From Alphaproteobacteria bacterium (lineage in GTDB: Bacteria; Pseudomonadota; Alphaproteobacteria; Rickettsiales; SXRF01), in NCBI GenBank assembly GCA_019243895.1, contig JAFATP010000009.1:1-14363 (forward strand): a stretch of 14,363 bases of DNA. The letters run 5' to 3'. Both the position numbers and the translations under genes were made by a program. The notes beneath the pieces were generated by a model. The model was not told the DNA's origin. It did not search any database and saw only the letters and a list, made by a program, of their open reading frames with translations. This document shows, piece after piece, positions 1 to 6,662 of this stretch (positions within the stretch are counted from its first letter, which is position 1; each line of letters begins with the position of its first letter).

Positions 1-37
1 TGTAAACGAGATGCTCTACCAGCTGAGCTAATCGCCC
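1..37 (-). tRNA. tRNA-Val (anticodon UAC), 5' part only
   Basis: Read on the minus strand, this segment gives the first 37 nucleotides of a tRNA: an acceptor 5' strand GGGCGAT, T8-A9, a D stem GCTC/GAGC around loop AGCTGGTA, then the 5' side of the anticodon stem. Counting in standard tRNA positions puts TAC at 34-36, preceded by T33 and followed by A37, so the anticodon is UAC, which reads Val codons. The 3' half (T arm, acceptor 3' strand, CCA) lies beyond the left edge. The order hup then tRNA-Val on one strand is common in alphaproteobacteria. Confidence 0.93.
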
Positions 38-49
38 GGAGTTGGCAGT

Positions 50-78
50 CTAATCCTTTATCGCCCGGTTGTTAACAA
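50..78 (-). promoter_or_regulatory. Possible tRNA-Val promoter
   Basis: On the minus strand TTGTTA (78-73) is followed after 17 nt by GATTAG (55-50), which would place the transcript start about 6 nt upstream of the tRNA. The -10 match is only 3 of 6. An alternative pairing is TTGTCA (88-83) with CGATAA (63-58) at 19 nt. The hup terminator just upstream implies that the tRNA needs its own promoter, but the exact hexamers are uncertain. Confidence 0.3.
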
Positions 79-81
79 CCG
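66..81. repeat. Perfect 16-bp palindrome
   Basis: CGGTTGTTAACAACCG is a perfect inverted repeat with no spacer, in the 73-bp gap between the hup terminator and tRNA-Val. It overlaps the candidate -35 element of the tRNA promoter. It has no T-tract and no loop, so it looks more like a dimeric protein site than a terminator. Its function is unknown. Confidence 0.6.
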
Positions 82-110
82 ATGACAATGGCAGACGCCC
101 AACCCGCAAT

Positions 111-143
111 AAAAAACCGGCACACCGTTTCCGGCGTGCCGGT
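111..143 (-). terminator. Intrinsic terminator of hup
   Basis: Read on the minus strand, ACCGGCACGCCG pairs with CGGTGTGCCGGT around a GAAA tetraloop, giving a 12-bp stem with one G-T pair. It is followed directly by a run of T (plus-strand A-run 111-115). It begins 18 bp past the hup stop codon. This is a textbook Rho-independent terminator that should separate hup from the tRNA. Confidence 0.92.
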
Positions 144-161
144 CAGCGCAGTGTGCCTTGG

Positions 162-458
162 TTAGGCGGCCTTGCGCTTGGAGCTTTTATTCACGATGTC
201 GGACAATTGCTTGCCCGCCTTGAACTTCGGCTTGTTGGAAGCCGGAATTTTAATGACGGCGCCCGTGCGCGGGTTGCGGCCTTCAGTGGCTTTGCGCTGC
301 ACGGTGGTAAACGTGCCGAAACCCACCAGGCGCACTTCGTCGCCCTTGGACATGGCGCGGGCGATGATGTCGATCAATGCATCAATGGCCTCCGCCGCCT
401 TGGCTTTGGTCAGATCCGCTGCATCCGCCACTTCGGCGATCAGTTCGTTTTTATTCAT
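162..458 (-). CDS. hup: DNA-binding protein HU
   Basis: This is a 98-residue HU/IHF-family protein. HU dimers bind and bend DNA with little sequence specificity and organise the nucleoid. The protein opens with MNKNELIAEVA, which matches HU N-termini, contains the core GFGTF (residues about 46-50) and the DNA-binding arm GRNPRTG (about 60-66), and ends in a basic tail SSKRKAA. The length is close to the usual 90-100. The ATG at 458 is chosen over upstream in-frame starts (up to 569) because the family N-terminus begins here and GGGAG (470-466) lies 7 bp upstream. A strong terminator follows the stop, and thrS diverges on the other strand. The homodimer-type sequence and the tRNA-Val neighbour favour HU over IHF. 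Confidence 0.96.
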   Translation of the reverse strand: MNKNELIAEVADAADLTKAKAAEAIDALIDIIARAMSKGDEVRLVGFGTFTTVQRKATEGRNPRTGAVIKIPASNKPKFKAGKQLSDIVNKSSKRKAA

Positions 459-602
459 GATAAGACTCCCTTTGCGATAATTGGTGTTAGAGACTTTTTT
501 CAATCCAGGCCGTAACGGCAAAAACGCCGCGCCTGCCCTGCATGTCCTTGCAGACATCACGGCAATCATGCATGGAAAAGCATCGTTGTAAACAGCAAAA
601 CT

Positions 603-723
603 GCGCTTTGCATAAAAATTACTGAGAGAAATGGCCGAGGAGCCACAGGCATGAAAGTAGACGCATCTGGAGATGGAAACCCAGTTGCGTTAAAGCACGC
701 GGAAGGTTAGGCTTTCGCGCCTT
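603..723 (+). promoter_or_regulatory. thrS 5' leader with hairpins
   Basis: The hup-thrS spacer holds several potential RNA structures just before thrS. The best is 661-690: ACGCA-t-CTGG pairs with CCAG-t-TGCGT around a 10-nt loop, with one T-T mismatch. A competing stem joins GCGT 687-690 to ACGC 697-700. A third pairs AGGC 709-712 with GCCT 719-722, ending one base before the ATG. A 7-codon frame (ATG 631, stop at 652) also lies here. The only SD-like run, GGAAGG (701-706), is 17 nt from the start and lies between two of the stems. A weak promoter may lie at TTGTAA 586-591 plus GCATAA 610-615. The structures are read by eye, and a regulatory role is inferred. Confidence 0.35.
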
Positions 724-2637
724 ATGCCCACCATCACCCTACCCGACGGCACTGCGCGCGATTACCCCGGCCCCGTCACCGGCGCCGAAATCGCGCATTC
801 GATCGGGGCGGGCTTAAGCAAGGCGGCACTCGCCATTGAGGTGAACGGCAGCCTGTGGGATCTTGACCGCCCGATCCATCAACCGGCGCGCGTGCGCATC
901 ATCACCGGAAGGGATGCCGAGGGGCTGGAGCTATTGCGCCATGACTGCGCGCATGTCATGGCCGAGGCCGTGAAGGAACTGTTTCCCGATACGCAGGTGA
1001 CAATCGGACCCGCCATTGAGCACGGCTTCTATTATGATTTCGCGCGCAGCGAGCCATTCACCCCCGCCGATTTGGAAATTATTGAAACCCGCATGCGCGA
1101 GATCGTGGCGCGCAATGAAAAGATCGCGCGCGAGGTATGGAAGCGGGATGATGCGGTGGCGTTTTTCCGCACCATCGGGGAAGAATATAAGGCGGAGATC
1201 ATCGCCGGCATTCCCGCCAATGAAGATATCACACTTTATCGCCAGGGAGAATTCCTCGATCTCTGCCGCGGGCCGCACGCGCCCTCCACCGGCAAGCTCG
1301 GCACGGCGTTCAAGCTGCTGAAGGTGGCGGGCGCTTATTGGCGCGGCGATGCGAAAAACGCCATGCTCCAGCGCATCTACGGCACGGCCTGGGCCAATGA
1401 AAAGGATCTGAAAGCGTATCTCACGATGCTGGAGGAGGCCGAAAGGCGGGATCACCGGAAGCTGGGCCGTGAGCTGGAGCTGTTTCACATCGAGGAACAT
1501 TCGCCCGGCATGATTTTCTGGCACGCCAATGGCTGGACGCTCTACCGCACGCTGGAAAGCTTCATTCGCGGCAAGCTTGAGAAGAACGGCTATATAGAAG
1601 TGAGAACGCCGATACTGGTCGACCGCTCGCTATGGGAGGCTTCGGGCCACTGGGAAAAATTCCGCGAGAATATTTTCGTCAGCGAAGCGGGAGACGACCG
1701 AACATTATGCGTGAAGCCGATGAACTGTCCCTGCCATATCCAGATTTTCAAGCAGGGCACCAAAAGCTATCGCGACCTCCCGTTGCGCATGGCGGAATTC
1801 GGGGCATGCCACCGCAATGAATCCTCCGGCTCGCTGCACGGCATCATGCGCGTGCGCGGATTCACCCAGGACGACGCGCATATTTTCTGCACGGAAGACC
1901 AGATCACCGCCGAGACGGTGCGTTTCTGCGACCTGTTGAAAGAAGTGTATGCCGCACTCGGCTTCACCGACGTGAAAGTGAAATTTTCCGACCGCCCCGA
2001 AAAGCGCGCCGGAGAGGACGCCATTTGGGACAGGGCGGAATCGGCGCTGAAGACCGCCGTGGAAGCCGCCAAGCTGGAATGGACACTCAACCCCGGCGAA
2101 GGCGCATTCTACGGGCCGAAATTGGAGTTCACGCTGCGCGACGCCATCGGCCGCGATTGGCAATGCGGCACGCTGCAGGTGGATTTCGTGCTGCCCGAAC
2201 GGCTAGATGCCAATTACATCGCTCCCGACGGCGGCAAGCAGCGCCCGGTCATGCTCCATCGCGCGATTCTTGGCGCCTTTGAGCGTTTTATCGGCATCCT
2301 GATTGAACAGCACGCCGGAAAATTTCCGCTCTGGCTTTCGCCGGTGCAGATTGCGGTGGCCACCATCACCAATGAAGCGGATGCGTATGCGCTGCAGGTG
2401 AAAGCCGCTTTGGAAGCAGCGGGCCTTCGCGCCGCGGCCGATACCTCTTCGAATAAGATCAATTACAAGATACGCGAGTTGAGCCTGCGCAAAATACCGG
2501 TGATCTTAGTGGTGGGAAAAAAAGAAATGGAAACATCCAGCGTGTCTGTCCGCCGCCTGGGCAGCGACGCACAGGAAACCCTTTCCCTGACGCAGGCGGT
2601 GGCCGGTCTCGGAGCGGAAGCCAAGCCCCCCGCATAA
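724..2637 (+). CDS. thrS: Threonyl-tRNA synthetase
   Basis: ThrRS charges tRNA-Thr with threonine in the cytoplasm and edits mischarged Ser-tRNA-Thr. At 637 residues it is full length. In order: an N-terminal TGS domain (about 1-61), the editing domain with H73xxxH77 and C181/H185, the class II catalytic core, and an anticodon-binding domain (about 535-637). The zinc and threonine ligands fit the family at C335, H386 and H512, each within one residue of the E. coli positions. Motif 2 surrounds [13 protein letters not shown] (376-388) and motif 3 is [11 protein letters not shown] (512-522). ATG 724 gives a normal TGS start. The next gene starts 6 bp after the stop, so cotranscription is likely. 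Nothing looks damaged. Confidence 0.98.
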   Translation: MPTITLPDGTARDYPGPVTGAEIAHSIGAGLSKAALAIEVNGSLWDLDRPIHQPARVRIITGRDAEGLELLRHDCAHVMAEAVKELFPDTQVTIGPAIEHGFYYDFARSEPFTPADLEIIETRMREIVARNEKIAREVWKRDDAVAFFRTIGEEYKAEIIAGIPANEDITLYRQGEFLDLCRGPHAPSTGKLGTAFKLLKVAGAYWRGDAKNAMLQRIYGTAWANEKDLKAYLTMLEEAERRDHRKLGRELELFHIEEHSPGMIFWHANGWTLYRTLESFIRGKLEKNGYIEVRTPILVDRSLWEASGHWEKFRENIFVSEAGDDRTLCVKPMNCPCHIQIFKQGTKSYRDLPLRMAEFGACHRNESSGSLHGIMRVRGFTQDDAHIFCTEDQITAETVRFCDLLKEVYAALGFTDVKVKFSDRPEKRAGEDAIWDRAESALKTAVEAAKLEWTLNPGEGAFYGPKLEFTLRDAIGRDWQCGTLQVDFVLPERLDANYIAPDGGKQRPVMLHRAILGAFERFIGILIEQHAGKFPLWLSPVQIAVATITNEADAYALQVKAALEAAGLRAAADTSSNKINYKIRELSLRKIPVILVVGKKEMETSSVSVRRLGSDAQETLSLTQAVAGLGAEAKPPA

Positions 2638-2643
2638 ACAAAC

Positions 2644-4095
2644 ATGCGCCATCTCTCTCTCGCGGCAGCGCGTCAGCGGATGATGGATCTAGCCCCGCCC
2701 TGGCGCGACGCTTTCTTGTTCATAGGCGGACTCACCCTGCTCCATGCCGGGCGGCTTATCGCATCTTCGCCTCTCCCTTTGCTTCACGGCGATAACCTTA
2801 TCTATTTCATCGGCGAGTTTAGCATGGTGAGCGCCGTGCTTCTGACCGCTTCGCGGTTCTTGCGCACGCAAGGAGCCGATGACTTCTGCCTGGTTCTTTT
2901 CGTCATCTCAAGCATTGCCAGCCTGCATTACCTCTCCATCAGCAGCGAGAACGCCTATACCAACGATATCAGCGGGCATGTCGACTACGCCAGTTTCATC
3001 AGCGGTCACTGGCTGCATCCTTATCAGTATAAGGGGTATCAATCCCATCAGGCGCCCACGTATTATTATCTGGCCGGCGCGGCGGTGTGGGTTGCTAAAA
3101 CGCTGCGCACCATTTCCGTGATGACGGCGCTGCGTTTTCTTTCCTGGACGTGCTATCTCTCGTTCAATGCGTTCGGCCTGCTTACGCTGCGCCGCTCCGG
3201 CATTACGGGAGCATCTCAATATGCCTGCGCCGCACTGTTGCTGTTCTGGCCGGGCGGAATGCACCTGGCCAGCAAGATCAGCAACGAGCCGTGCTTTTTC
3301 GCGGCTTATGCCGCCTGTTTCTATTATGCCGTTTGCTGGTATCAGGAAGGCAAAGAGCGGCAGCTGATGATGGCGGTATTACTTGCCGGGGTAGCGCTCA
3401 CCATTCGCACCAACGCCATCATCCTTTTCATGATCCTGGCTGCGCTGATTACCACCGCCTGGTTGCGCCGCCGTTTCAGCCTTCGCAATTTACTGTCGTG
3501 GCGCTGGGCAATCGTGGGGATAGCCCTGGCGGCGTGCGTGTGGGTCTTATGGGGCAGAATACAGTTCTTATCCGTGGACGGAGGCGGGGGAGGACCAAGA
3601 TTGCAAAATCCCCTGCCTCCCGGCTATTTTTTATTCTTCAGCTATAATGATTTTATCGCGCATCCGTTCAACGACTGGTCTGCGCGCGGCGGATTCTGGG
3701 ATTTTCTGCTGAAAACCTCGCTCTTCGGCGAATATCAATGGCCGCAACCGTTTTTCGGGTTGACTTTGGACATGCTGGCGCTTGCCATCGCCCTTTATGC
3801 CTTTTTGCCGTGGCCGGCCGCCAAGAGACAGGAATGGAGAGGTATGTTGCCCTTTGCCGCCGGGGTGGCCGCGCCGCTCATGGTTCAAATCGGTTATGTG
3901 CTGTGGCGGATGACATTCACCGCACAGGACGCGCGATATGTTTATCCCATGCTGCCATGCCTCGTGGTGTTTTTCGGCCGGAGCATCGATTTTTTCAAGG
4001 CGCGTGACACCTATCTGCTCAGCCGGCTGGGGCCGTTGCTTGCTTGGAGCTTTTCATTGTTTTCATTGATTTTCTTCTGGCAGAATGCCCGGTGA
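2644..4095 (+). CDS. GT-C-like polytopic membrane glycosyltransferase
   Basis: This 483-residue protein has about 11-13 hydrophobic segments. A long extracytoplasmic loop (about 95-140) carries SGHVDYASF and then QSHQAPTYYYLAGA. The C-terminal part has ARYVYPMLPCLVVFFG. Acidic residues in the first large loop, an HPPLYY-like motif and an RY..P.LP motif are typical of GT-C enzymes (ArnT, PMT and related families), which move sugars from polyprenyl-phosphate donors onto lipids or proteins on the outer face of the inner membrane. The substrate cannot be read from the sequence. The start is 6 bp after the thrS stop with no clear SD; ATG 2680 or 2683, preceded by CAGCGG, is an alternative. It lies between thrS and infC, an unusual place for a cell-surface enzyme. 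Confidence 0.68.
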   Translation: MRHLSLAAARQRMMDLAPPWRDAFLFIGGLTLLHAGRLIASSPLPLLHGDNLIYFIGEFSMVSAVLLTASRFLRTQGADDFCLVLFVISSIASLHYLSISSENAYTNDISGHVDYASFISGHWLHPYQYKGYQSHQAPTYYYLAGAAVWVAKTLRTISVMTALRFLSWTCYLSFNAFGLLTLRRSGITGASQYACAALLLFWPGGMHLASKISNEPCFFAAYAACFYYAVCWYQEGKERQLMMAVLLAGVALTIRTNAIILFMILAALITTAWLRRRFSLRNLLSWRWAIVGIALAACVWVLWGRIQFLSVDGGGGGPRLQNPLPPGYFLFFSYNDFIAHPFNDWSARGGFWDFLLKTSLFGEYQWPQPFFGLTLDMLALAIALYAFLPWPAAKRQEWRGMLPFAAGVAAPLMVQIGYVLWRMTFTAQDARYVYPMLPCLVVFFGRSIDFFKARDTYLLSRLGPLLAWSFSLFSLIFFWQNAR

Positions 4096-4147
4096 ATAGT
4101 GATGGGAGCTTTCGCAAATTCAGCTTCCATTAATACTTCTGGTGCAT

Positions 4148-4153
4148 TATAAG
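4148..4153 (+). promoter_or_regulatory. Possible -10 element for infC
   Basis: TATAAG matches the -10 consensus at 5 of 6 and lies in an AT-richer gap between the membrane protein gene and infC. The hexamer 17 nt upstream (TTCCAT, 4125-4130) is a poor -35. Transcription would start near 4160, just ahead of GAGGAGG at 4170-4176. The position makes sense, but the evidence is weak. Confidence 0.3.
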
Positions 4154-4188
4154 GAATCCCTTGTTTTCTGAGGAGGCTTACCAACTGC

Positions 4189-4209
4189 ATGAAGAATTCT
4201 AGCTTATGA
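4189..4209 (+). CDS. Putative 6-codon leader peptide overlapping infC
   Basis: ATG at 4189 starts the frame MKNSSL and ends in TGA at 4207-4209, which shares the four bases ATGA with the infC start. A strong Shine-Dalgarno, GAGGAGG (4170-4176), lies 12 nt before this ATG but 29 nt before the infC ATG. Ribosomes finishing the short frame would stop exactly on the infC start, an arrangement typical of translational coupling. The frame is too short to be judged by composition, and the SD-like run may be chance. Confidence 0.35.
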   Translation: MKNSSL

Positions 4210-4733
4210 TGTCGCCGCGAAGCAAAGGCGACGATACGCGCGTCAATCAACAGATCACCGCGCCACGTATTCGGCTTATTGATGCCAACGGCGAAATGGC
4301 GGGCATTGTTCCCATCACCGAAGCACTACGCAAGGCGCAACTGGCGGGGCTGGACCTGGTGGAGATCGTTCCCACCGCCGAGCCGCCCGTCTGCAAGGTG
4401 ATGGATTACGGCAAATACCGTTACGAAGCGCAGAAGAAAGCGCATGATGCGCGCAAAAAACAAAAAGTGGTGGCGGTGAAGGAAATCAAGCTGCGCCCCA
4501 CCATTGACAAGCACGATCTGGAGATCAAGCTGCGCAACGCGACGAATTTCCTGCAGGAAGGCGATAAGGTGAAATTCACGCTGAAATTCCGCGGCCGCGA
4601 AATGTCGCACCAGGAGATCGGCATGAGCGTGATTCAGCGCGTGCAGGATTCATTGGCGGGCAAGTGCAAGATGGAACTCGCCCCGCGCATGGAAGGCAGC
4701 CACCTGGTGATGATCGTGGCGCCAGGAAAATAA
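4206..4733 (+). CDS. infC: Translation initiation factor IF-3
   Basis: IF-3 binds the 30S subunit, prevents premature 50S joining and checks the initiator tRNA and start codon. The 175 residues give the two-domain layout: an N-domain with RVNQQITAPRIRLID and GLDLVEIVP, then EPPVCKVMDYGKYRYE (about 60-75), a basic linker, and a C-domain with KEIKLRPTIDKHDLEIKLRNA and FRGREMSHQEIG. An in-frame TAG at 4200-4202 limits the start to ATG 4206 or the adjacent ATG 4209, so this is not the AUU start known from E. coli infC. Only a weak GAAG precedes it, and a short upstream frame ends on the start codon. The usual partners rpmI and rplT do not follow; the next gene is convergent. Confidence 0.97.
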   Translation: MMSPRSKGDDTRVNQQITAPRIRLIDANGEMAGIVPITEALRKAQLAGLDLVEIVPTAEPPVCKVMDYGKYRYEAQKKAHDARKKQKVVAVKEIKLRPTIDKHDLEIKLRNATNFLQEGDKVKFTLKFRGREMSHQEIGMSVIQRVQDSLAGKCKMELAPRMEGSHLVMIVAPGK

Positions 4734-4734
4734 C

Positions 4735-4765
4735 CGCCGGTCGCTGCGCGAAAGCGCTCCGGGCG
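4735..4765. terminator. Possible hairpin between convergent infC and dgkA-like gene
   Basis: CGCCGG (4735-4740) can pair with CCGGGCG (4759-4765) with one bulged base, enclosing GCGC-GAAA-GCGC (4746-4757). It sits between the infC stop and the stop of the convergent gene. No T-tract follows in the plus direction and only a broken one (GGTTATTTT) in the minus direction, so it is at best a weak terminator. Confidence 0.3.
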
Positions 4766-4768
4766 AAT

Positions 4769-5128
4769 CTAAAAGAAATTCAATGCCAGCTTCCATACCA
4801 CGAAGGCATTAATCGCCGTCAGCAGCACTGCGGCGCTGGCCGCTTTCCGCGCGGCTTCCAGGGCGGGATGCCGATCCACCCCGGTAATGCGCCCGATGGC
4901 CACGGAAAAAAGCTCTGCCACCAGCACGGGAAACAGCACCCCTATCAGCACCGCCTTGAACGCCGGCGGTCGATGCAGCGTCAATACATAAGGCACGAGA
5001 ATGAGGGCCGCGATTAACTCGACGCGAAAAAGAATCTTCATTTTCCACGCTTCGGCAATGCCTCCGCCGGCCCGTTTCAATGCACTGACAATACGCTCCA
5101 ACGGTTGCTCTATCTGGTCGTCGCTCAT
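4769..5128 (-). CDS. Divergent DgkA-family membrane protein
   Basis: This 119-residue protein has three hydrophobic segments and an amphipathic N-terminus, the size and layout of prokaryotic diacylglycerol/undecaprenol kinase. Compared from memory with E. coli DgkA it aligns without gaps from R12 to about residue 85: W28, F34-R35, E37 and the key glutamate E72 (E. coli Glu69) match, and SAAVL (98-102) matches the last helix. Other active-site positions differ: Glu28 is K31, Asn72 is S75, Glu76 is G79, Asp80 is G83, and the Lys94-Asp95 pair is R94-K95. Lipid kinase activity is therefore doubtful. ATG 5128 has a good SD, AAGGAGAG (5141-5134). It is last in a likely panC-pyrE unit, 36 bp after pyrE. 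Another small three-helix family remains possible. Confidence 0.6.
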   Translation of the reverse strand: MSDDQIEQPLERIVSALKRAGGGIAEAWKMKILFRVELIAALILVPYVLTLHRPPAFKAVLIGVLFPVLVAELFSVAIGRITGVDRHPALEAARKAASAAVLLTAINAFVVWKLALNFF

Positions 5129-5164
5129 GGGCGCTCTCCTTCGGTTAGTGTTTGCGTATGCCGA

Positions 5165-5761
5165 TCATCCCTTAAGCCAGCGGCTGCCCGGTTTAACAGG
5201 CGGGATATCCTGCAATGCAGCCGGCAGCGCGTCAAGCGCATAGGTGGGAATGTCAAGTTTTAATAGGGAAATCAGCGGCAGCGCCAGCTCCGCTTCCTGG
5301 CTGCCGCGCCGGTCAATCAAACTGGCGATGGCCACCGCGTCCGCCCCGTGCTGGCGGATGCATTCCAGTGTTTCAAAGGAGGATTTGCCGGTCGTCACCA
5401 CGTCTTCCACAATCAGCACGCGCTGGCCGGACTCAATGGTGAACCCGCGCCGCAGGGCGAACGTACTGTCGATCCGCTCGCAGAAAATGGCGGGCACGCC
5501 GAGCTGACGCCCCATCTCATATCCCACCACCACGCCGCCCATGGCGGGAGAAACCACCTGATCGACCTTGACCGCCTCCGGCATCTCGCTGCGAATCTTT
5601 TCCGCCAGCGCCCGGCACAGCCGTTCGCCGCGCCTGGCATCCATCAGCACGCGGGCGCATTGCAGATACGTGGTGCTGTGCAGCCCGGAAGACAGGATGA
5701 AATGCCCGGAGAGCATGGCCCCGGCATTGCTGAATTCCTGAAGGATCTCGTCGCGCGTCAT
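5165..5761 (-). CDS. pyrE: Orotate phosphoribosyltransferase
   Basis: PyrE makes orotidine 5'-phosphate from orotate and PRPP in cytoplasmic pyrimidine synthesis. The 198-residue protein carries the PRPP-binding signature VLIVEDVVTTGKS (115-127), SPAMGG (71-76) near the catalytic loop, and an N-terminal SGHFILSSGLHS segment typical of the family. Length is normal. ATG 5761 lies 9 bp after the panC stop on the same strand. The SD is weak (GGATTAAG, about 9 nt upstream), so coupling to panC translation is likely. The DgkA-like gene follows 36 bp later. The panC-pyrE pairing joins CoA and UMP supply but does not imply a shared pathway. Confidence 0.95.
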   Translation of the reverse strand: MTRDEILQEFSNAGAMLSGHFILSSGLHSTTYLQCARVLMDARRGERLCRALAEKIRSEMPEAVKVDQVVSPAMGGVVVGYEMGRQLGVPAIFCERIDSTFALRRGFTIESGQRVLIVEDVVTTGKSSFETLECIRQHGADAVAIASLIDRRGSQEAELALPLISLLKLDIPTYALDALPAALQDIPPVKPGSRWLKG

Positions 5762-5770
5762 ATATGTTGC

Positions 5771-6631
5771 TTAATCCGCACTGGAAAGAGGCAGCGGAAT
5801 GTTGTCGATCAGCCGTGTTGTACCAAGCCATACCGCCACAAGCAAGCGCCCTTCGCGATCCGGCGCCGCAAGCGGCTCAAGGCTGGCCGCATCGCGCAGC
5901 TCCAGGTAATCCACCTTGGCGAAGCCCTCCGCAATCAGCCGCTCCCGCGCCCCGGACAGCGTGGCGGCAACGTCGCCGCCGCGGCGAAGCGCCTCCGCCG
6001 TTTCACATAGCACATGATACAAGCGGGGCGCGAGGCGCCGCTCCTGCTCCGTGAGATACGCATTGCGGGAAGACATGGCCGTTCCCCCCTCTTCCCGCCG
6101 CGTCGGCACGCCGACGATTTCCACGGGGAGATCGAGATCCGCCGCCATGCGCCGCACCACCGCCAGTTGCTGGTAATCTTTTTCACCGAACACCGCCACC
6201 TCCGGCATCATACGGATGAACATCTTGGCAAGCACCGTGGCCACCCCGTCGAAAAAATGGGGGCGGAATGCACCTTCCATACCCTCGCTGACGCCCTTGA
6301 CGGAAACCACCGTGGCGAATCCCGGCGGGTAAACCGCTTCCGCGGCGGGCGCATACAGCAAATCCACCCCTTCCGCCTCCAGCCTGCGGACGTCTTCCGC
6401 AAAGGGGCGCGGGTAGCGCGCCAAATCCTCATGCGGCGCAAACTGCATAGGATTGACGAAGATATACACCGCCACTTTCTCCGCGTGCCGCCGCGCGGCG
6501 CGGACGAGCTCCATATGCCCTTCGTGCAGTGCGCCCATGGTGGGCACCAGCGCGACGCGCGCGCCACCGCGCCGCAAATCCTTCAGCGCCTGCTGCAACT
6601 CCGGCATGGTTCGCGCGATTATCAATTGCAC
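5771..6631 (-). CDS. panC: Pantothenate synthetase
   Basis: PanC joins pantoate and beta-alanine using ATP to make pantothenate, the vitamin part of coenzyme A. The 286 residues include VPTMGALHEGH (29-39, with the HxGH adenylate motif), VFGEKDYQQL (147-156) and the KMSKS-like MSSRN (186-190). The GTG at 6631 is chosen over the TTG at 6637: AAAGGAA (6646-6640) is 8 nt from GTG but only 2 nt from TTG, and the protein then begins MQLIIART, which fits PanC N-termini. panB is not in view. It starts the minus-strand panC-pyrE-dgkA-like run and diverges from zapE with about 31 bp between them, so the promoters must overlap coding DNA. Confidence 0.95.
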   Translation of the reverse strand: MQLIIARTMPELQQALKDLRRGGARVALVPTMGALHEGHMELVRAARRHAEKVAVYIFVNPMQFAPHEDLARYPRPFAEDVRRLEAEGVDLLYAPAAEAVYPPGFATVVSVKGVSEGMEGAFRPHFFDGVATVLAKMFIRMMPEVAVFGEKDYQQLAVVRRMAADLDLPVEIVGVPTRREEGGTAMSSRNAYLTEQERRLAPRLYHVLCETAEALRRGGDVAATLSGARERLIAEGFAKVDYLELRDAASLEPLAAPDREGRLLVAVWLGTTRLIDNIPLPLSSAD

Positions 6632-6662
6632 CAGCAAAGTTCCTTTGATTAGATGCCCGGCA

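Noticed and set aside
459..569. N-terminal extension of HU
   Set aside because: The added residues do not match HU, and a good SD precedes the ATG at 458.
622..700. Riboswitch in the thrS leader (CTGAGA recalls the TPP element)
   Set aside because: The other conserved parts of the TPP aptamer are absent and thrS is not a thiamine gene.
5348..6010. Plus-strand open frame opposite pyrE and panC
   Set aside because: Both genes on the other strand have complete motifs; this frame shows none.
6453..6662. N-terminal extension of ZapE
   Set aside because: It runs antisense through panC, and its Ser/Arg/Cys-rich composition is unlike a real N-terminus.
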